Assembly (NCBI GenBank): GCA_008973525.1
Contig: WACJ01000078.1
Coordinates: 558,001-622,000 of the forward strand
DNA length: 64,000 bases
From: Stenopsyche tienmushanensis
Taxonomy: Eukaryota; Arthropoda; Insecta; Trichoptera; Stenopsychidae
Direction: 5' to 3'
The position numbers and the translations under genes are program-made. Positions 9,362-24,300 of this stretch are shown piece by piece (positions within the stretch are counted from its first letter, which is position 1; each line of letters begins with the position of its first letter). The notes below the pieces were generated by a model, which was not told the origin of the DNA, did no database searches, and was given only the letters and a program-made list of their open reading frames with translations.

Positions 9362-12300
9362 GTAAATAATAATATTATATGCAAGGTTTTGTAGCGTGAA
9401 GGCAAAATATAATGTATAAAATAAATAATTAGACACTAAATAGATTGTACGTGCGGCTAAATCCATGGAATTCCACCGTTGATAATTCATACGAAGCGTC
9501 GACATTAAATTTATAAAACATCGAGTCACGGTCAATTATTTTTCGTAGAATAAAAACGGAAAATCGGGGTTTCTCTTTCTGCCGGTAAAGTTAAAGGGGT
9601 CATCCCGTGGATGCATTTCTGCATAAATTGTATCCAAATATAGTATAGAATATACGAAGAAAGTTATTTTTCGATGTTTGGGGTCGTTCGGAAGTTACAG
9701 CGTTGAAGAGGCGAGGATTTGGAGCGCGCCTTCCATCACTCGATGAGGTGGAGAATCGGACCCCGTCTCTTGCGCCAAGGTTTCTTACTTCAACCCTTTT
9801 AATACAAACACTTCTTTATTGTGCACAACAGAGAAGCTCATATATATTCTTAACTAATTTCTTGTTTCGACTATAACGGTTAGTTTCGACTTGACTGAGG
9901 ACCCAAAGCGTTACAATTAAACTCTGCAATAATATTTTATTGTACGTGTCGTGAGTGATTTTTTAAACGAGTGTCATCAAAGGAAGTCGATCTGATCCTA
10001 CACTTCATAATTGGAATAAAAAAACGAAAATTCCATGGAAATCGCCACACATGAAACATAATTTGCATCAACATCAGCGAAGTAAAATTTAGGAAGCATG
10101 GACGTGGATGTGCCAAATTTTATATATTGTATACTAGAATTTGCTTTTACTTTCTATTTCTTTCTATCTTTTCTTTTGCTATTTCTGCAAATGTGATACA
10201 GAAAATGCAAGAGTGACGTGGCTTTTTTCGAGTGAAGTGTTTTTTACGAGTCTTGGGTTTTTGAATTGATATATCATGCAAAAGTGAAGAAATCCAAATG
10301 ATTAATTCATGGTCGATGGTAAAAAAAATCTAAATATTGCGGTTTAGTCATTCGTCAACACGCAAACTTGATGAATGAAACTAAGGAAGAAATTTGAACA
10401 ACTTTCTTTCACAAATTTTCTACAGATGCAAATGCTCAGCATCGAAATTATTCAGCAGGCGAAGACAATTGTTGAAAATGGCGCAAGGCTGAAGCAAAAG
10501 AAGAACTCAATAATTTCTGCACAAGTTCCAAAAGTTTTCAAATCAATCTATAAAGATTTATCACGAGATGAACTGCTGAACAGATATTTAGAAACAAAAA
10601 CAAAAAATAACAATGAATCATTTAATTCATTGATGTGAACGTTCGCTCCTATACAACTGTATTTCGGCACAAATATCGTAAAAAAATTACCTTTTCTTGC
10701 CGAAATTATCTTCAATGAAGGATTAAATTATATTTTGAAAGATTAGTTAAAATAAGATATCAAATAGGCCAGGTAACTCAAGCTTAAGCCCATCGCCGTA
10801 ATAAACCGCTCCGAACAACTTCACCAAAAGAGCTAAAGCTGATGCTAGGGAGCAACAATTGGCTTTACAAGATTATTATGAAGGAACTGTAGGTTCACTT
10901 TATAGAACAGGCATAGTAGATTAAGGTTGAGTAAAAAAAGTATTGGTGATAAACGAACTGGAATCTTTAAACGCGTTTTTTTCAAAACTGTATTTTTCAA
11001 ATCGGTTACCATAATATCTCAAAATCTACTAATCAAATTTCTTTGAAACTTGATTGATTTATTCAGTACACAAGTAAAGACTTTGCAAACTTGGATAATT
11101 TTTATTTTTCAAGCCGTTTTTTTTCATGTTGAAGAAGTCATAAAAACCAAATTTCACAACAAAAAAAACATTTCAACAAGTTGCCAAAAAAAATTACCTT
11201 TCAATATTTTATTATAATCTTATCATAAAAACTAGTTCGTACTTTATAGATTAAAATGCAATTTGAGATTTTTACGAAAATATCCGGAATCGTAGTAACC
11301 GAAAAATGCTTTTTTTGATGATGAGTGGCCAAGTTGCCGTGTAATTGAACAGTGAAAAAATTGTAAAATATACTGTAACGTTGACCCCTCGCTAACATAA
11401 GGTGGTCCGCTATCTTCGTCGCTGCGTGTTTATAATCGCGTTCTTCAGACGCGAGATCCGCACCGGAGAGACGCTCAAAACTGCGAGGGATCGCTTCGGA
11501 AAGCGACCACAGTACGGTGATGTAAAGGTGGCTCCGAATATCGTTCTGCTCCGTATATGGCTCTGATTAACGACGGAGGTCAGGATTCTTTAATATGTTC
11601 GGTGACAGGATTCAGGAACAGGAGCTCCGCAGTGAGATTCAATTGATAAACAGATGCTGGCTCAACGCATGTATTCAAAGACAAAATGCGGAGCGCAACA
11701 GTCGTGGACGGAAAATTATCACAACATCATCATCATCATAGTGCAGCCACTAACAGTCCACTACAGAACTATGGGCCTCTTCAATATCCATTCATAGGAA
11801 GGGGTTACATCCATCTCGTTGTGTCATACGTTCACTTCCTCATTCGCTCGACATTGAAGGTAGCATTACCACCGAGTTTTATTTCAAACGCTCACCCAAC
11901 GGGTATCCTGAGTGAACGTATTGACGATCGCTTTCGCGAACGTCTCGATAAGGAATTTGGGAGGTTTGTAAAGACTGAGTAGTTTTCATAGGGAGATGGT
12001 GGAAAACTACTCTAGACGACCTTTTTGACTCTACTGGAAAGGGCTTTTTGGAGTACAAGGAGTCCAGTCTCCCCTTTCCTCGCTAGGGCGTTGCCGGGGT
12101 AGGGTGAAGACAGACGTGAAGCTTGAGTGCATCTCGGATTCGCTCCTACACCAACTGAGGGTGTCTCCCTGTCACCGTACAACTTACCTGAGCGAATTCG
12201 AGACTGAGTGGTTTCGCCTTTTCTTTCAGGTTGCCCCTCTCAGTTCGGCGATTACAAAACGATATAGAAGTCAACGGAAGACAATGTTGTTTACGTTATA

Positions 12301-15300
12301 TATAGCATCTCCTCGAGGCCGCCTCTTTGATGTTCTTCTTGTCCTTGTTCTGTTCCTACAGCTTCTTGGCTCCGAACCGACGAGGTTCATCGAGCTCCAT
12401 ATTGTTGATTAGGGTCGACTATGTAAGAGATAGCGAGTGATAAGCAAGTCATGATTTGTAAAAGCAGCAATGAATAGTAGATAAGCTGAGTATCAGCTTG
12501 CTGTTAGAAGAGTATTTAAGTATCTACTCTGTAAAAAGATACTAGTCAAGTGGCCAATAGTTAAAATACATAAAATCGTATAAGCATAATATACAACAAT
12601 AAATCAGGCGAAGTGCACGCGGAGGCTTCTACAGATCAAGTCCCCGAAGAGATGTTGGTCGGTTGACGGTCAAGAACGAACAGAATTCTCCATGATTTTA
12701 CTGGAGAGTGTCTCAATTTTACCTGGCAAGTGAAGCCAAGCACCCTTTCTTATCTCTGCAACCGACGCCAGCGGCGTTATCTACTCGACTGGCATCGGCT
12801 CAACCCTTAATAACAGTACTTCGAGCGCGCATCATCTCGAAGCCACGTGTTTCTTACCCGTATGTACATTATATTTTAATACATAGTTTAATTTTTTACT
12901 TTATGCCTTCACGCTACAGTACAAATTTTACTATGTAAAATAAAATTACGTAGTTACAAAAATATTGTACGGATCCGTACAATATTTTTGATACGAATAC
13001 AACCACTTCCATTTTTGAATCGCTGCACTGCATGGTATACTAAATATGATTAAAAAAATGTACGCCTCCTTAGGGCTGCCAACTCTGTCGCGCCCTCACA
13101 AACAACACTTTATAATCAATCTACAAGCAGGGGATTTTTAAACAAAGTGCAAACAAGTACTACTTACTATTTTACATACTGCGATTTGAGATTTTTTATT
13201 GATTTTTTTTAAATGGTCTAGATATGTACGTTAACATGAATGAGTTTTCATTAAAAAAGACCAGAAAGGCGAAATTATTAAAAAAATAGTTGTATTCGGT
13301 TTATTTTTATTTTTATTAAATAAATTTACTTTATACAAATTGTTTCAGCTTCAATAATTTTATTGGAATTATCAATATAAAATAGAAAATGAAATGCTTT
13401 TATGTTTGAAAATCGAATAAATCATTTATAGCGAGCCTAAAACGACGATATTTTTCTTCAAATTTACATATAAAAATCTAATGCAAACATTGAAATCCCA
13501 AACTACTACGCGATAGTCCAGACATGTCTGAATATAAATCCATTATCTTATAGATAAAAAACAATCAACACCTAAGTGTTCACTCTCTTCCTGATATTAA
13601 ATTTATATGATTTTAATTCCGCGCAAAAAATGTTTTCAAAAATGATAATTTAATAAATAAACTTGTATAGGGCGACATCGTGCAGTCATTACCAGTAGAA
13701 CAGATACTTCCTTTCATCGACAGCGTAGATGGAACAGGACGTACACCATTAATACATTCCGTATCACTCGGAGATCTCAATACTTGCAGAACTCTTCTAA
13801 AATTAGGTAAGAATCGATTGAATTCACTGTTGTATTTGTGAAATGCATCCTACCAATAATAATCAAATAATTTTATTGAAAAGGTTGTAATATAAACAAA
13901 AGGGATGAGATAATGTGGACGGCGTTGCATCATGCAGCAGAGGGTGGCTATGAGGATATTTTTAAACTTCTGTTAGATAACAAAGCTAGACCTAACTGTC
14001 GTACCAGACAAAAATATACTCCTCTTCATATAGCAACTTATTACGAACGCATTGGCATTGTAAGTTACTTTTCATTTATTTTAGCATCCCCATTTTTATT
14101 CATCCCTATTTTGGGCACACTGATGGATACCCTATACACACTGTTCGATCTAAGTACATATGTACGTGGCAGTCTTGCAAATACCAGCCAAAACTTATAT
14201 TTTAAAAGATGAAAGTAATGTAGAAAAGGAGTTTTAAGCTTCTTTTAATCCTGTTCAAATTTTCAAATTCGCTTCAATAATTCATTACCAAATGAAACCC
14301 TCCATTCCTTCGTCAATCTTTAATTATTAGCATTGTTCGTGTGTTTCTTTTATATGTATCGTATATTTCGAGGGCGCAAATATTCAACCTTTCAAAGAAT
14401 TCTTAATATTTTAGATATCTATCCTCCAGTCAATGGGTATTCGCGTTAACTCTAAAGATACAAAAGGAAGAACGCCGCTAAATCTGGCGATAGAAGAAGG
14501 AATGACATGGAAAACTGTAAGGATTCTATTGGATATGAAAGCTGACCCGAATATTCATAACAAGAGTGGGGAAAATCCAGTATTGATGGCATCAAAACTT
14601 GGAAATTTTATGATTGCAAGCCGAATAATCGAGCACTGTAAATATAGTACGTTTTTTCATATTTTTATAAAATAAGATTTTTTTTAAAGTAAGAATATTG
14701 TAATTTTGCAGCAAAGATTCCGTTTAGCTCGTACAACTGCAGAAATCAAAAAGGTCTAACACTTTTACATGCTGCAGCTGAAAAGAATACAAACATAGAC
14801 ATTTTTAAAATACTTTTGGAAGGAGATTTTGATTTAAATATAATAAATCCTCAAGGGAAAAGTCCTTTGTTGGTAGCAACAGAGCTTGGATATGTTAATA
14901 TTGCTTATGAACTAATAATTGCAGGTAGGTAACACCATTATTTCTGTTTGGCTGGGTTTTTTGTGATTCTTTTTGACAACATGTAGCCTTTATTTCGTTA
15001 AAGTATATTTAAAATATAATCAATCTTCCTATAACGTCGAAATAGGGACCGTGGTATAGGAAAAAAAGGTTAAAGCTATGTTTTGTCTCATGAATTCACT
15101 AATCGCTTTTGGTGATAGCAATCTAGAGATAAGACCGTACTTTTATAGCCGTCGAACCAGTTATCATCAAGTTCCACATATTTTTTTAATGCGTTGTTAA
15201 CTTTTCAGGAATTTTCAACCATTATATATTTTTTTATATTAAAACCATTTAATTATGTAATACTTGCATAACTACTAATCTTAATAATAATATGATCAAA

Positions 15301-18300
15301 TATCGAATAACATAATAAGGTCTCTGTTACAATTATTCCCGTAAGCGTCGATATCTTTGATTTGTGATTCAAAACTTTATGGTTTTTAAATTATATTGAA
15401 TTTATTTATATCATTTAAAACTGTGAAAGGAAACTATCAAATTAAATATTCATGGGTTTATTATTATTTTTTATCTAATGGACCCGAACGTATTTCCCTA
15501 GAACAAAAAGCACAAATTTTAGGACCTGTAAAATGCAGAAAAATAACAATGCGAAGAAATTAATAAAATATATAAAGAATTTAATATAAGTAGGTCTAGG
15601 ATTTATAATAAGTTCTAGGATTCAAAAAAGGGACGATAAAATATGAAAAAGGATCAACATTGGATCATCAGTCAGTATAAGCAGTGATGCTTCTTGAGTT
15701 TGGAGATTGTTTGAATAAACCATTAGTTTAGTTAATTAACAAAAAAAATGAAGTACATATACTATTTTATATTAATATTTATTCTAAAATAACGCATATT
15801 GCCAAAGAAGTTTTCTAGTTTATACTTGCCTTTTTATTATTTATTCATCATATGATAATGCAGCTCTTCTTAAACTTATGTAATCCGCGGACCCCCTCTT
15901 GAGTAATATTTATTTCGCGGACCCATAATTTTTTACGATGCCGCGTGTTTGTCATATCAAGCGGCTTCCAAGCTGTGGACAAATTTGAACGAAATGCTTC
16001 GAAAGTATATTGCACATTACACAGCATTTATTGTTATAAGAATTCTGAGAATTGGGGCCATTCATAGACAAGGATTCATATATTCGTCCAAAAATCAAAT
16101 CAAACAAACTACAAAATATCTACAAAACCCCGCGCAAATCGAATAGGCGTAATATTAATTCAATTGAATGTAATTGTATACATACCCAACAATATTAAAC
16201 ACGAAAAATAAATATATTCAATAGCAGTCAATGTTTTAACGAATGCATAACGTAAATACGTCCATACTGAAACGAAAATCAGTATAGCATCGAAGTCGAG
16301 AATCGAAGAATTTGACGGCGAATTGCGTAGCGGTGTTATTATAGATCGGCGTAAATTGAGCCGGCGTGAACCGAGGGCTACCTGTGTCTACTGTTGTAGC
16401 CTCACAATAAAGATGAAGAATCTTTAAGGCAGCAGTCTCCAAAGTATTTTGATCGCGTACTCCTAAGACGACAATAATTGTAAGTTGTACCCCTACAATA
16501 TAATATATGTGTGTACGTGTGTAGTGAAAAATCAAGTTATATATTTATTACAATTTGAATTAGAATTTCATTTGGGCGATGTGGTTGTATTTGCTTAGTA
16601 GTATCGAAAGAATCTATCTCTTTTAATGCTTAGTAATAATCGAATGATGATGTTCAGTCAATGGGTTCATGACCCATTGAAACTCAGTTTTAATACTAAG
16701 AAGATCTATAAATTGGTTGCAAAGCTCTGTCTCGAAATTTTTGAAACGCGTCGATGTAAGATTTTTAATTTGTTTCGCGTTTATTTCATTTTCGGAATCA
16801 AAATTCACACAACGATGGAAACATTTCTAAATTCTCCCTCCGCATTACGATTTTAATACGAAACACGGTTACTTGCTCAGCCATTGTTAGAATATCACCT
16901 TTTTTCTTGAAGAGACGTATTGAGAATGTTTACATTTTCAAAAATATCATATGATACTTATCGTCGGTGTAACATTAAGTCTTTCAGAACTGAATTATTT
17001 TTTTCATCCGATGGATTTTGTAAATTCCAAGTGTCTAAAGTATAATAAGGTGAATATAAAAAAAAAAATTATGTCCACAATTGTGCACGCCAGGTCTGAA
17101 AGGGTTAAACTCTCATCTTTATCCAAAATAAAAATGCATATTTCACATTAGTCGAATTTTCAATAGAAATTAAATTTATTTTGCGTATTAAACCTGAGTT
17201 CCGGCAAGTAATCGTAAGTCAATACTAATCGTAAGACTTGAAATACGTAGGTTCACTTTTACGTAGTATGTAAAATACTAAATACTCTTTGGTCGCATTT
17301 TTTCTGAAAAGGCCCTGCCTGTAGATTCATTTTAAAACGTTCTTTGTCACGGCGCGTGAGAGTTGGCAGCCCTCAGATTACGAGGTCAAAAAATAGTACC
17401 GAATTAACGTGCGGTCACTACTACCACATCTGTCGTTTTGTTGCCTGAGGTTTTTATGTCCTCGTCTGAACAAGCCTTAAGAGAACACGTGATGAAGAAC
17501 GATCACCACATCGATTTTGCTGGGACGAAAACTTTAGCGACTATCGAAAACTTCGAGATTAAAATTGCGAGAAAAGCAATAGAGATAGAGAAACGAAAAA
17601 ACTCCGCAGTCAACCGAGACGACGGTACTAGTGTACCCATCGCTCTCTGGTAGCACTGGACGGAGTATGATTACCAGGAGCGTAACCAAGACAACAACAC
17701 AGGCAGTTATTCCTTTACAATGAACCCGATAGGTGGTTCGAAATATCGGAATAAAAATAGCTTGAACTCGACCGAATACCGAGTTTTTTTTTAATTAAAA
17801 ACTTTATATATATTCATTGTGATCCAAGAGCCAAGAATATCAGTATTCAAAGTACAAGATACAAAATACGCAAAGACTAGTTCAACCGCTTTTGCCGATT
17901 CCGGCTCCCACAAGCTATCCTATTTTTAGCCATTAGCAGTTTTATGGGAGTATGATAGACTTATGGGCAGGAAGTCAAGCATTAGACTCATTTTCCGTAG
18001 TCAAATGACTGAGTTTCGAATTTTTAAACGCGAAAAGATGAGGAAAAGGGTTGTTACATGCGCGCGCAACTCTTCGTTGTTGAAATACAGGTTCGCATAG
18101 AGAGGATTTCATTAAAACTTTTTTCCCCTTAATAATCCATAACTCCATTTTATAAGCACATAATTTATATATATCAATATAGAAGAGCGATGCGTTATTT
18201 TAAAATTGTTGCTCTTACGACTTATTTAACCTGAATGTTAATATAGGCGAGGGAAGAGGTAAGAGAGAGAGAGGAAAGAGGAGGAGAGGTGTTTCCTCTA

Positions 18301-21300
18301 TTGCCAAAAGGGACATGTTTTTGGCCTTTTATTTGCTATTATTATTTTTTGTGCCTGAGCTCGATAAGAATCTGCTACAAAAGTGTCTATAATTTAAGGG
18401 GCAGATATAAACCAGAGAGATCCATGTGGTAAGACTCCACTATATGTCGCAGCAAGGGAAGGACATGAAGATATTATATCAACTCTGTTTATGCGAGAGA
18501 CGCCTGTTAGTTATTGTCAGAATCATCCTTTCCTCCCTACCGCTTTACACGTGGCTGTTTTTAAAAAGCATAAGGAAATATTGGTAACAATATAATGTTC
18601 TTGAAAATATTTCTTAATATTCGATTTACTTAAACTGAAATATTTTAACATGATCATTTTTTCTAGATAACTGCACTGCTGTCTAGTAAAGATGAATTAG
18701 AAATTCGTAATGCGAATGGCCAAACCCCATTACTGCTTGCGATGCTTGAGGACAATGCTCATGCAGTAAATGCTTTAGTTAAAAGTAAAGCCAAAATTGA
18801 TGTTGCTGATATATATGGTAATTATTTATTTATTTTTGGAAAACCAACAGCTACACATTTAATTAACCATAGATTTGATATAGTAATAAAGCCAATTACA
18901 GGGTTTAACTTATAGAATTAATTCATGTAATTAATATAATATATCATGCACTCAAATTTAATAAGAAATTTAGCATTTAATGTTTATAATTCATAACTAT
19001 TGCCATTTATTTACTTTGTTATTACTATTTTTTTTTTATATATTTAACAATAAGAAGATTGAATTTGATTTTGAACTGACATTTAAGGTTTATTAGATCG
19101 CAATAATAATAATAATCCTTTATTGAAAAATAATTTTACAGAATACATTAATACTTAAATCTAGCAATTAATCTATTAAACGCTCTTAATTTATGTTATA
19201 GATATCATATCTTTATCTTAATTACAAAAAAAATATCAACTAGGCTGCGAGTATATTTTATAAGTGTATTAACCCTTTGAGCGGTATTGCCGTACCGGTA
19301 CGGCGGCACTCTAGTGATCCAGATAGAGCAATCTTGCACATTGAAGCTCGGAGACAGACAGAGACAAAGAGATCTTAGCGCGGCTCGGGAGACTGAGACG
19401 GATAGTTCCTCGCATGATTGTATAGATCGTTAAGCCCAAATTTATCGACTTATAATGATTTCGATTTCAAGTGTGTTATTTGTTTACTCAAAGAAACGAC
19501 CGAATATTGTGTTATCAAGAGTGTTTATCTTCTCTGCGTGTTGAATGAGCTTTGTTCAATTATCATTTCCTTCTAAAGGAGGAGCAAATGAATCGATTTT
19601 TTGTGCATTGTTTATGTAAAGAAATGACGTGGTCTTGTATTCACTATCAAGTATTCATTTAGAATTGACTCTGCCTCGAATTGAAGATTGTCTTACGCTG
19701 ATTAGGAGCTGACAGAAAGTAATCGGTGTAAAGCGATTATGACAACAACGACTTCATCGATTTTAAATTTGCTCACTAACGAAAGGGTTAATTAAGTGAT
19801 AAGGGAAAAAATGGAAGAGAGGAAAATCCTTTCAAGAGAAAATTTGATAAAACCTAAACTACATTAAAATTAAAAAAACCCGAGAGTCAAGATGGGTGTT
19901 GTCGTTGAGAAACGACCTGAGTGCCGGCGAATCAGCTCGCTCATATGCTAATCTCGTCCTTACGATTCTTATATGATATCCTTTTGGGGAAACGATCACC
20001 GGAAGGTGGGCGGAGGAGAGGGCATCCAGAGCAGTCAACCGGGATATGAGCATCGTATTGCGGGACAGGGTCAGATCGAGAACCGACGGGCTACGGTTAA
20101 ACAGGGGATAGTGGGTGAATTTTTTAGGACAGCGGTTCTTCAGAAAGAGAAAAGGTTCTTCAGAAAGAACCGCTGATCTAAGTCTGTTCTTCTAAGCTTG
20201 TTCACATAAATATGTTGTACAAAATGGAATCAAATATTGGAGTGCTTTATTTGCAAGCGCAATGTAATCAAACCTGAGAAGTAACCAAAAGCTTGTCAGT
20301 TCCGTTTTGTTGAACTGTAATTTCTTAGACGTATTGAAAGATAATTCTACGAGAATGTCCTGTTCATGCGAAGATAAATATTTAGCATCAGTAACTTCAG
20401 TGTTGAATGGATCTCTATCCAGTTGTTGCCCGAATCAGGACTGGGAAAATAATTCTTGAAGTTGCTTTTTAGAGTCATTAAATGTTCAAAAAAATCTGCT
20501 GAATTTAATCAGGAAATTCTATAAAATCTAAGAAGTTTCTATAAAATCGTTGAGTGTTGGAAAATACTCATACACACATTCGTGAATGCGTTTCGACCAC
20601 AAAACGTTTTTTTTATAATTGCTTATATTTTATCCTCAACTTTAAATATATTTACATCAGTACCTTGTAGGCTCAAATTCAGTCCATTAAAATAAGTAAA
20701 AATATCAGCTAAATAAGAATCAGGGAAAATCGTTAAAACGTCGTATTTCATCATGAAGTTCAAAAAGGAGATTGAGCATTTTCCCATAACCAACGTACTT
20801 CAGCATGTAATAATACATGTGTATGTTGACTTCCCATCTCCTCGCATTAAAATTTTAAATATTCGGGAATTGAGTGGACGAGCCTTAATGAAATTGACAA
20901 CTTTATGCAATGTATTTTTTTTAAATCGGTTGATGTATTTTTGGATGCCAATGATTCTCTGTGTATGGAGCAATGGTTCCAAATGATCTGAGCTGCTACA
21001 CCTTTAATAAGAGCAATCAATTCGGTTTTTGCTCCTGACATTTCACGAGCCTCGTCAGTATTCCAATACATTTTAACCACTCGATCTCATTTTTAATTAT
21101 AAAATTATTCAAACCATTAAATATAGCCTTAGCTGTAGTACACAAAGTCAGTGAGTCATAAAATAACAAATCTTCTATAAATTTTATATTCAAATTCATA
21201 CCTAATAAATGCTAACAAATTAATATTATTAGAAAGGCCGGTACTCTCATCCAATTGTATTAGTAGTAATATAGACTTTTGAGCACTCTCGAAATGAACT

Positions 21301-24300
21301 GCTCTTTTACATTATTTGACATGTTGTCATTCCTATTCTTGACCGTATCATTCGATAATGAAATCAAATTAATATATTTTGTTGCTTTAGATCCTAACAT
21401 TATATTCTTTATTACTTTTGTAGCAGGAAGAATTAGTTGCTGTGCTATATTATGAGGTTTTCCAGCTTTTGCTGGAAGGGATACTTCATACGATGCCTTT
21501 ACTGCGCTTTTATTAATATCACTAGTTGTGGTTTTTTGCATTACATTTTGGCTTGAATCATGTTTTGATTTTAAAAAAATCGATAGAATTACTGAAGTGT
21601 TTGCTGTAGGTATAATTTCGTCGGATTAACTATTAAGGTCTGTCGACTTTCTTAGAAAGTAAACATATTTTTATGAGGGAACGAATACGTTTGGCGTACC
21701 TTTTGTTACTTAAACAAAGACAGGAAGAACTTGAAAGTAAAACAAATATCTTTCGGCATTTTTCCTTCATTCTTCCCAGTTCCACAACCATTTTTTAAAA
21801 TTTCTTCACGGACCCCCTGCAAGGGCTTCGCGGACCCCAGGGGTCCGCGGATACAACAAAAAAGCTAATCATCGAGACTAGTACTCGAGACTTTATGATT
21901 TAAATTTGCCTAATATATTGTACATTTTAATTATGAAAACACATTTTTATGCCCCCGAAACCTTCGAAATTCGTCGAAATGTATTGAATGAAAGCAGGTA
22001 TAACACAGGGTACAAGGCAAAAAAAAAATATATGCACAATTAAATAGATAGTTGCTCCAAGTATTTCTAGGTAATAGCAACGGCTGGGATTTGTAGAAAA
22101 AATCAGGAGGAAATGAAAGATCATTGTTTTGTTATGGACAGCGAGCTGGACTGGGCAAATCCTACCGGCTGCGCCAAATTTTGTTATGGACAGTGAATGG
22201 TGTGGAGTGGTGGTGCTTCAGTTAAACTTCACTTTTAATAAACGTGTATTTATTAGTAATTAATTTAACAATATACAGTATGTAAGAATCGTATGTCGTA
22301 ATCGTAAATCAATAGCTCGAAGAGCTAACACGAATTAATATTAGCTTTACGAGTGAATAGAGAATAATACTCTATGTATGAAAGATGGACGAAGTGCTTT
22401 ATTTGTGACTGATGGATGAAGAGTGTTCGATGCATCGTCGAGTCTCCGCTTGTTTGTAGATATGGAGGATTCAAAGGTTTACATGAAGAAGTTCAAAGTT
22501 AATAGTACGATCCATGACGTGGCGATGCTTTCGAAGTTTGGTCGGCATAAAAAGCGAAAGATAAAGTTTCATCGGTCGATACAAATTATAATCGCTATTG
22601 AACATTAGCCAGACGCATTAAAGTAGATTAAATATCGTAAATAGAAACACACATAATAGGATGTCGAGTACATAACAGTTTTGTAAAAACAATATCATAT
22701 TGTCTTCCAACTTGAACCTAGTTCGTGCCGTTCTTTGAGTTCTCTGAGGGGTGGCTGACGGATTTTAATATAAAAATTTCCCGTAAATTTTCAAAGGTTA
22801 TTATAATTTATTTTATATATCTCATATTAAAAAAGTAGTATCGTTTTGTTACATATATTTTATCATTATTGTAATCCATAATGAAAAGAAATTAATCGAA
22901 AGTATGGAAACATTACAAAAAAACTACAAAAAGAGAGATAGCCCAATGCACCCACTGTCCAAAACAAATCACATGCAAAAGGTCAAACACAACTGGACTA
23001 GTGAGATATATTGAAAGTGTATATCGGATTTTTTTGAATAAAAAATATCGAAGAAGATATCACTGATGCGGAATGTTCAAACAGTGCGAAAAGAATTAAA
23101 ATTTTCAAACCACCAATAATAAATTTTGTGAAGAGGAAAATGCTTTTAGCAATCGAGCAACAACGACTGATGGTGTTAGTGTGATGAAAAAGTTTGGGCG
23201 TGAAAGTCCTGTCATCAATGAACTTTGCATAAATCATGCCATACATTTAACTGTAATTGAAACATTGTAGCAGAACACTTATCAAACAGAAACAGAAAAC
23301 ATTGAAACAGAAGAAGATTTAGATTATTCCAATGAAGATGAACAAAATTCTGATGAAAGTGACTCCTTAAATGATAATTCAGGAAGATAGAGAACTTACA
23401 CATACATAGATACATATGTAACACATATATATAGATTTACTTTTAAAAAATATGTACATAATTGAAGAGAAAATAAAAGTCTCGTGTCCCAGGAAGTCTC
23501 TGGATTTTGAAATTGTCATGTCTCGAGTCCCGGGACTTTGAAAAAGCCGAGATTTCAGAATCTCTAGTCAGTACCAGTGTTAGCCACAATATTACCGTAT
23601 TGAATGGTACTAGGGATGCCGGATGACTTAGCACGTGATTTAATAAATGTTCAGAATTGTTTTGGCTGTTTTTCAATACAGTTTTCTAGTGATTTACTAT
23701 AACTAAGGAAACATTGAGTTTCTAATGATTTTTGCCTGTCACACTGGAATTGGAATGAGATTATGTCACATTTATTATTATATAATTTGAATTTACAGTG
23801 ATACTTATTTTTTTCATTGATAGCTTTTTTTAGTGATTGGAGTGAAACTGGGATATGAGCTAAAGTTAATGATCTCTAAGGTTGTAGATTTTAAAGTAGA
23901 AAAAACAATGCAGTGTTACATTGTTATCATCATAATCAGCCTGTGTCCGTCCACTGTTGAACGTAGGCCTTCCGCATGAGTTTCCATCCCTTTCGATCCT
24001 CCGCTTTCCGCATCCAGCTTCCTCCTGCTATTCTTCTGTTGTCGTCAGTCCATCTTGCAGGGGGTCGGTCGACACTCCGCTTGCCAGCTCTTGGTCGCCA
24101 CTCTGAAACTTTTCTTCCCCATCGACCGTCATCTCTTCGGCAGATGTGTCCCGCCCAATGCCACTTAAGTGTACCAATTCTTTCAGTATCGTCCACCAAT
24201 CAAGTTTTACTTCGGATATCCTCATTTCTGATTCCATCTTGTAAAGGCACCCTGAGCATATATCTCTCCATGGTACGATCTCTCTCTCTCGATTTTCGAT

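Noticed and set aside
11686..11982. Open frame with a histidine run, and its counterpart at 32246-32488
   Set aside because: The histidines come from the CATCAT repeat at a LINE 3' end, and no protein family fits. The frame is not kept across the two repeat copies upstream of the shared part.
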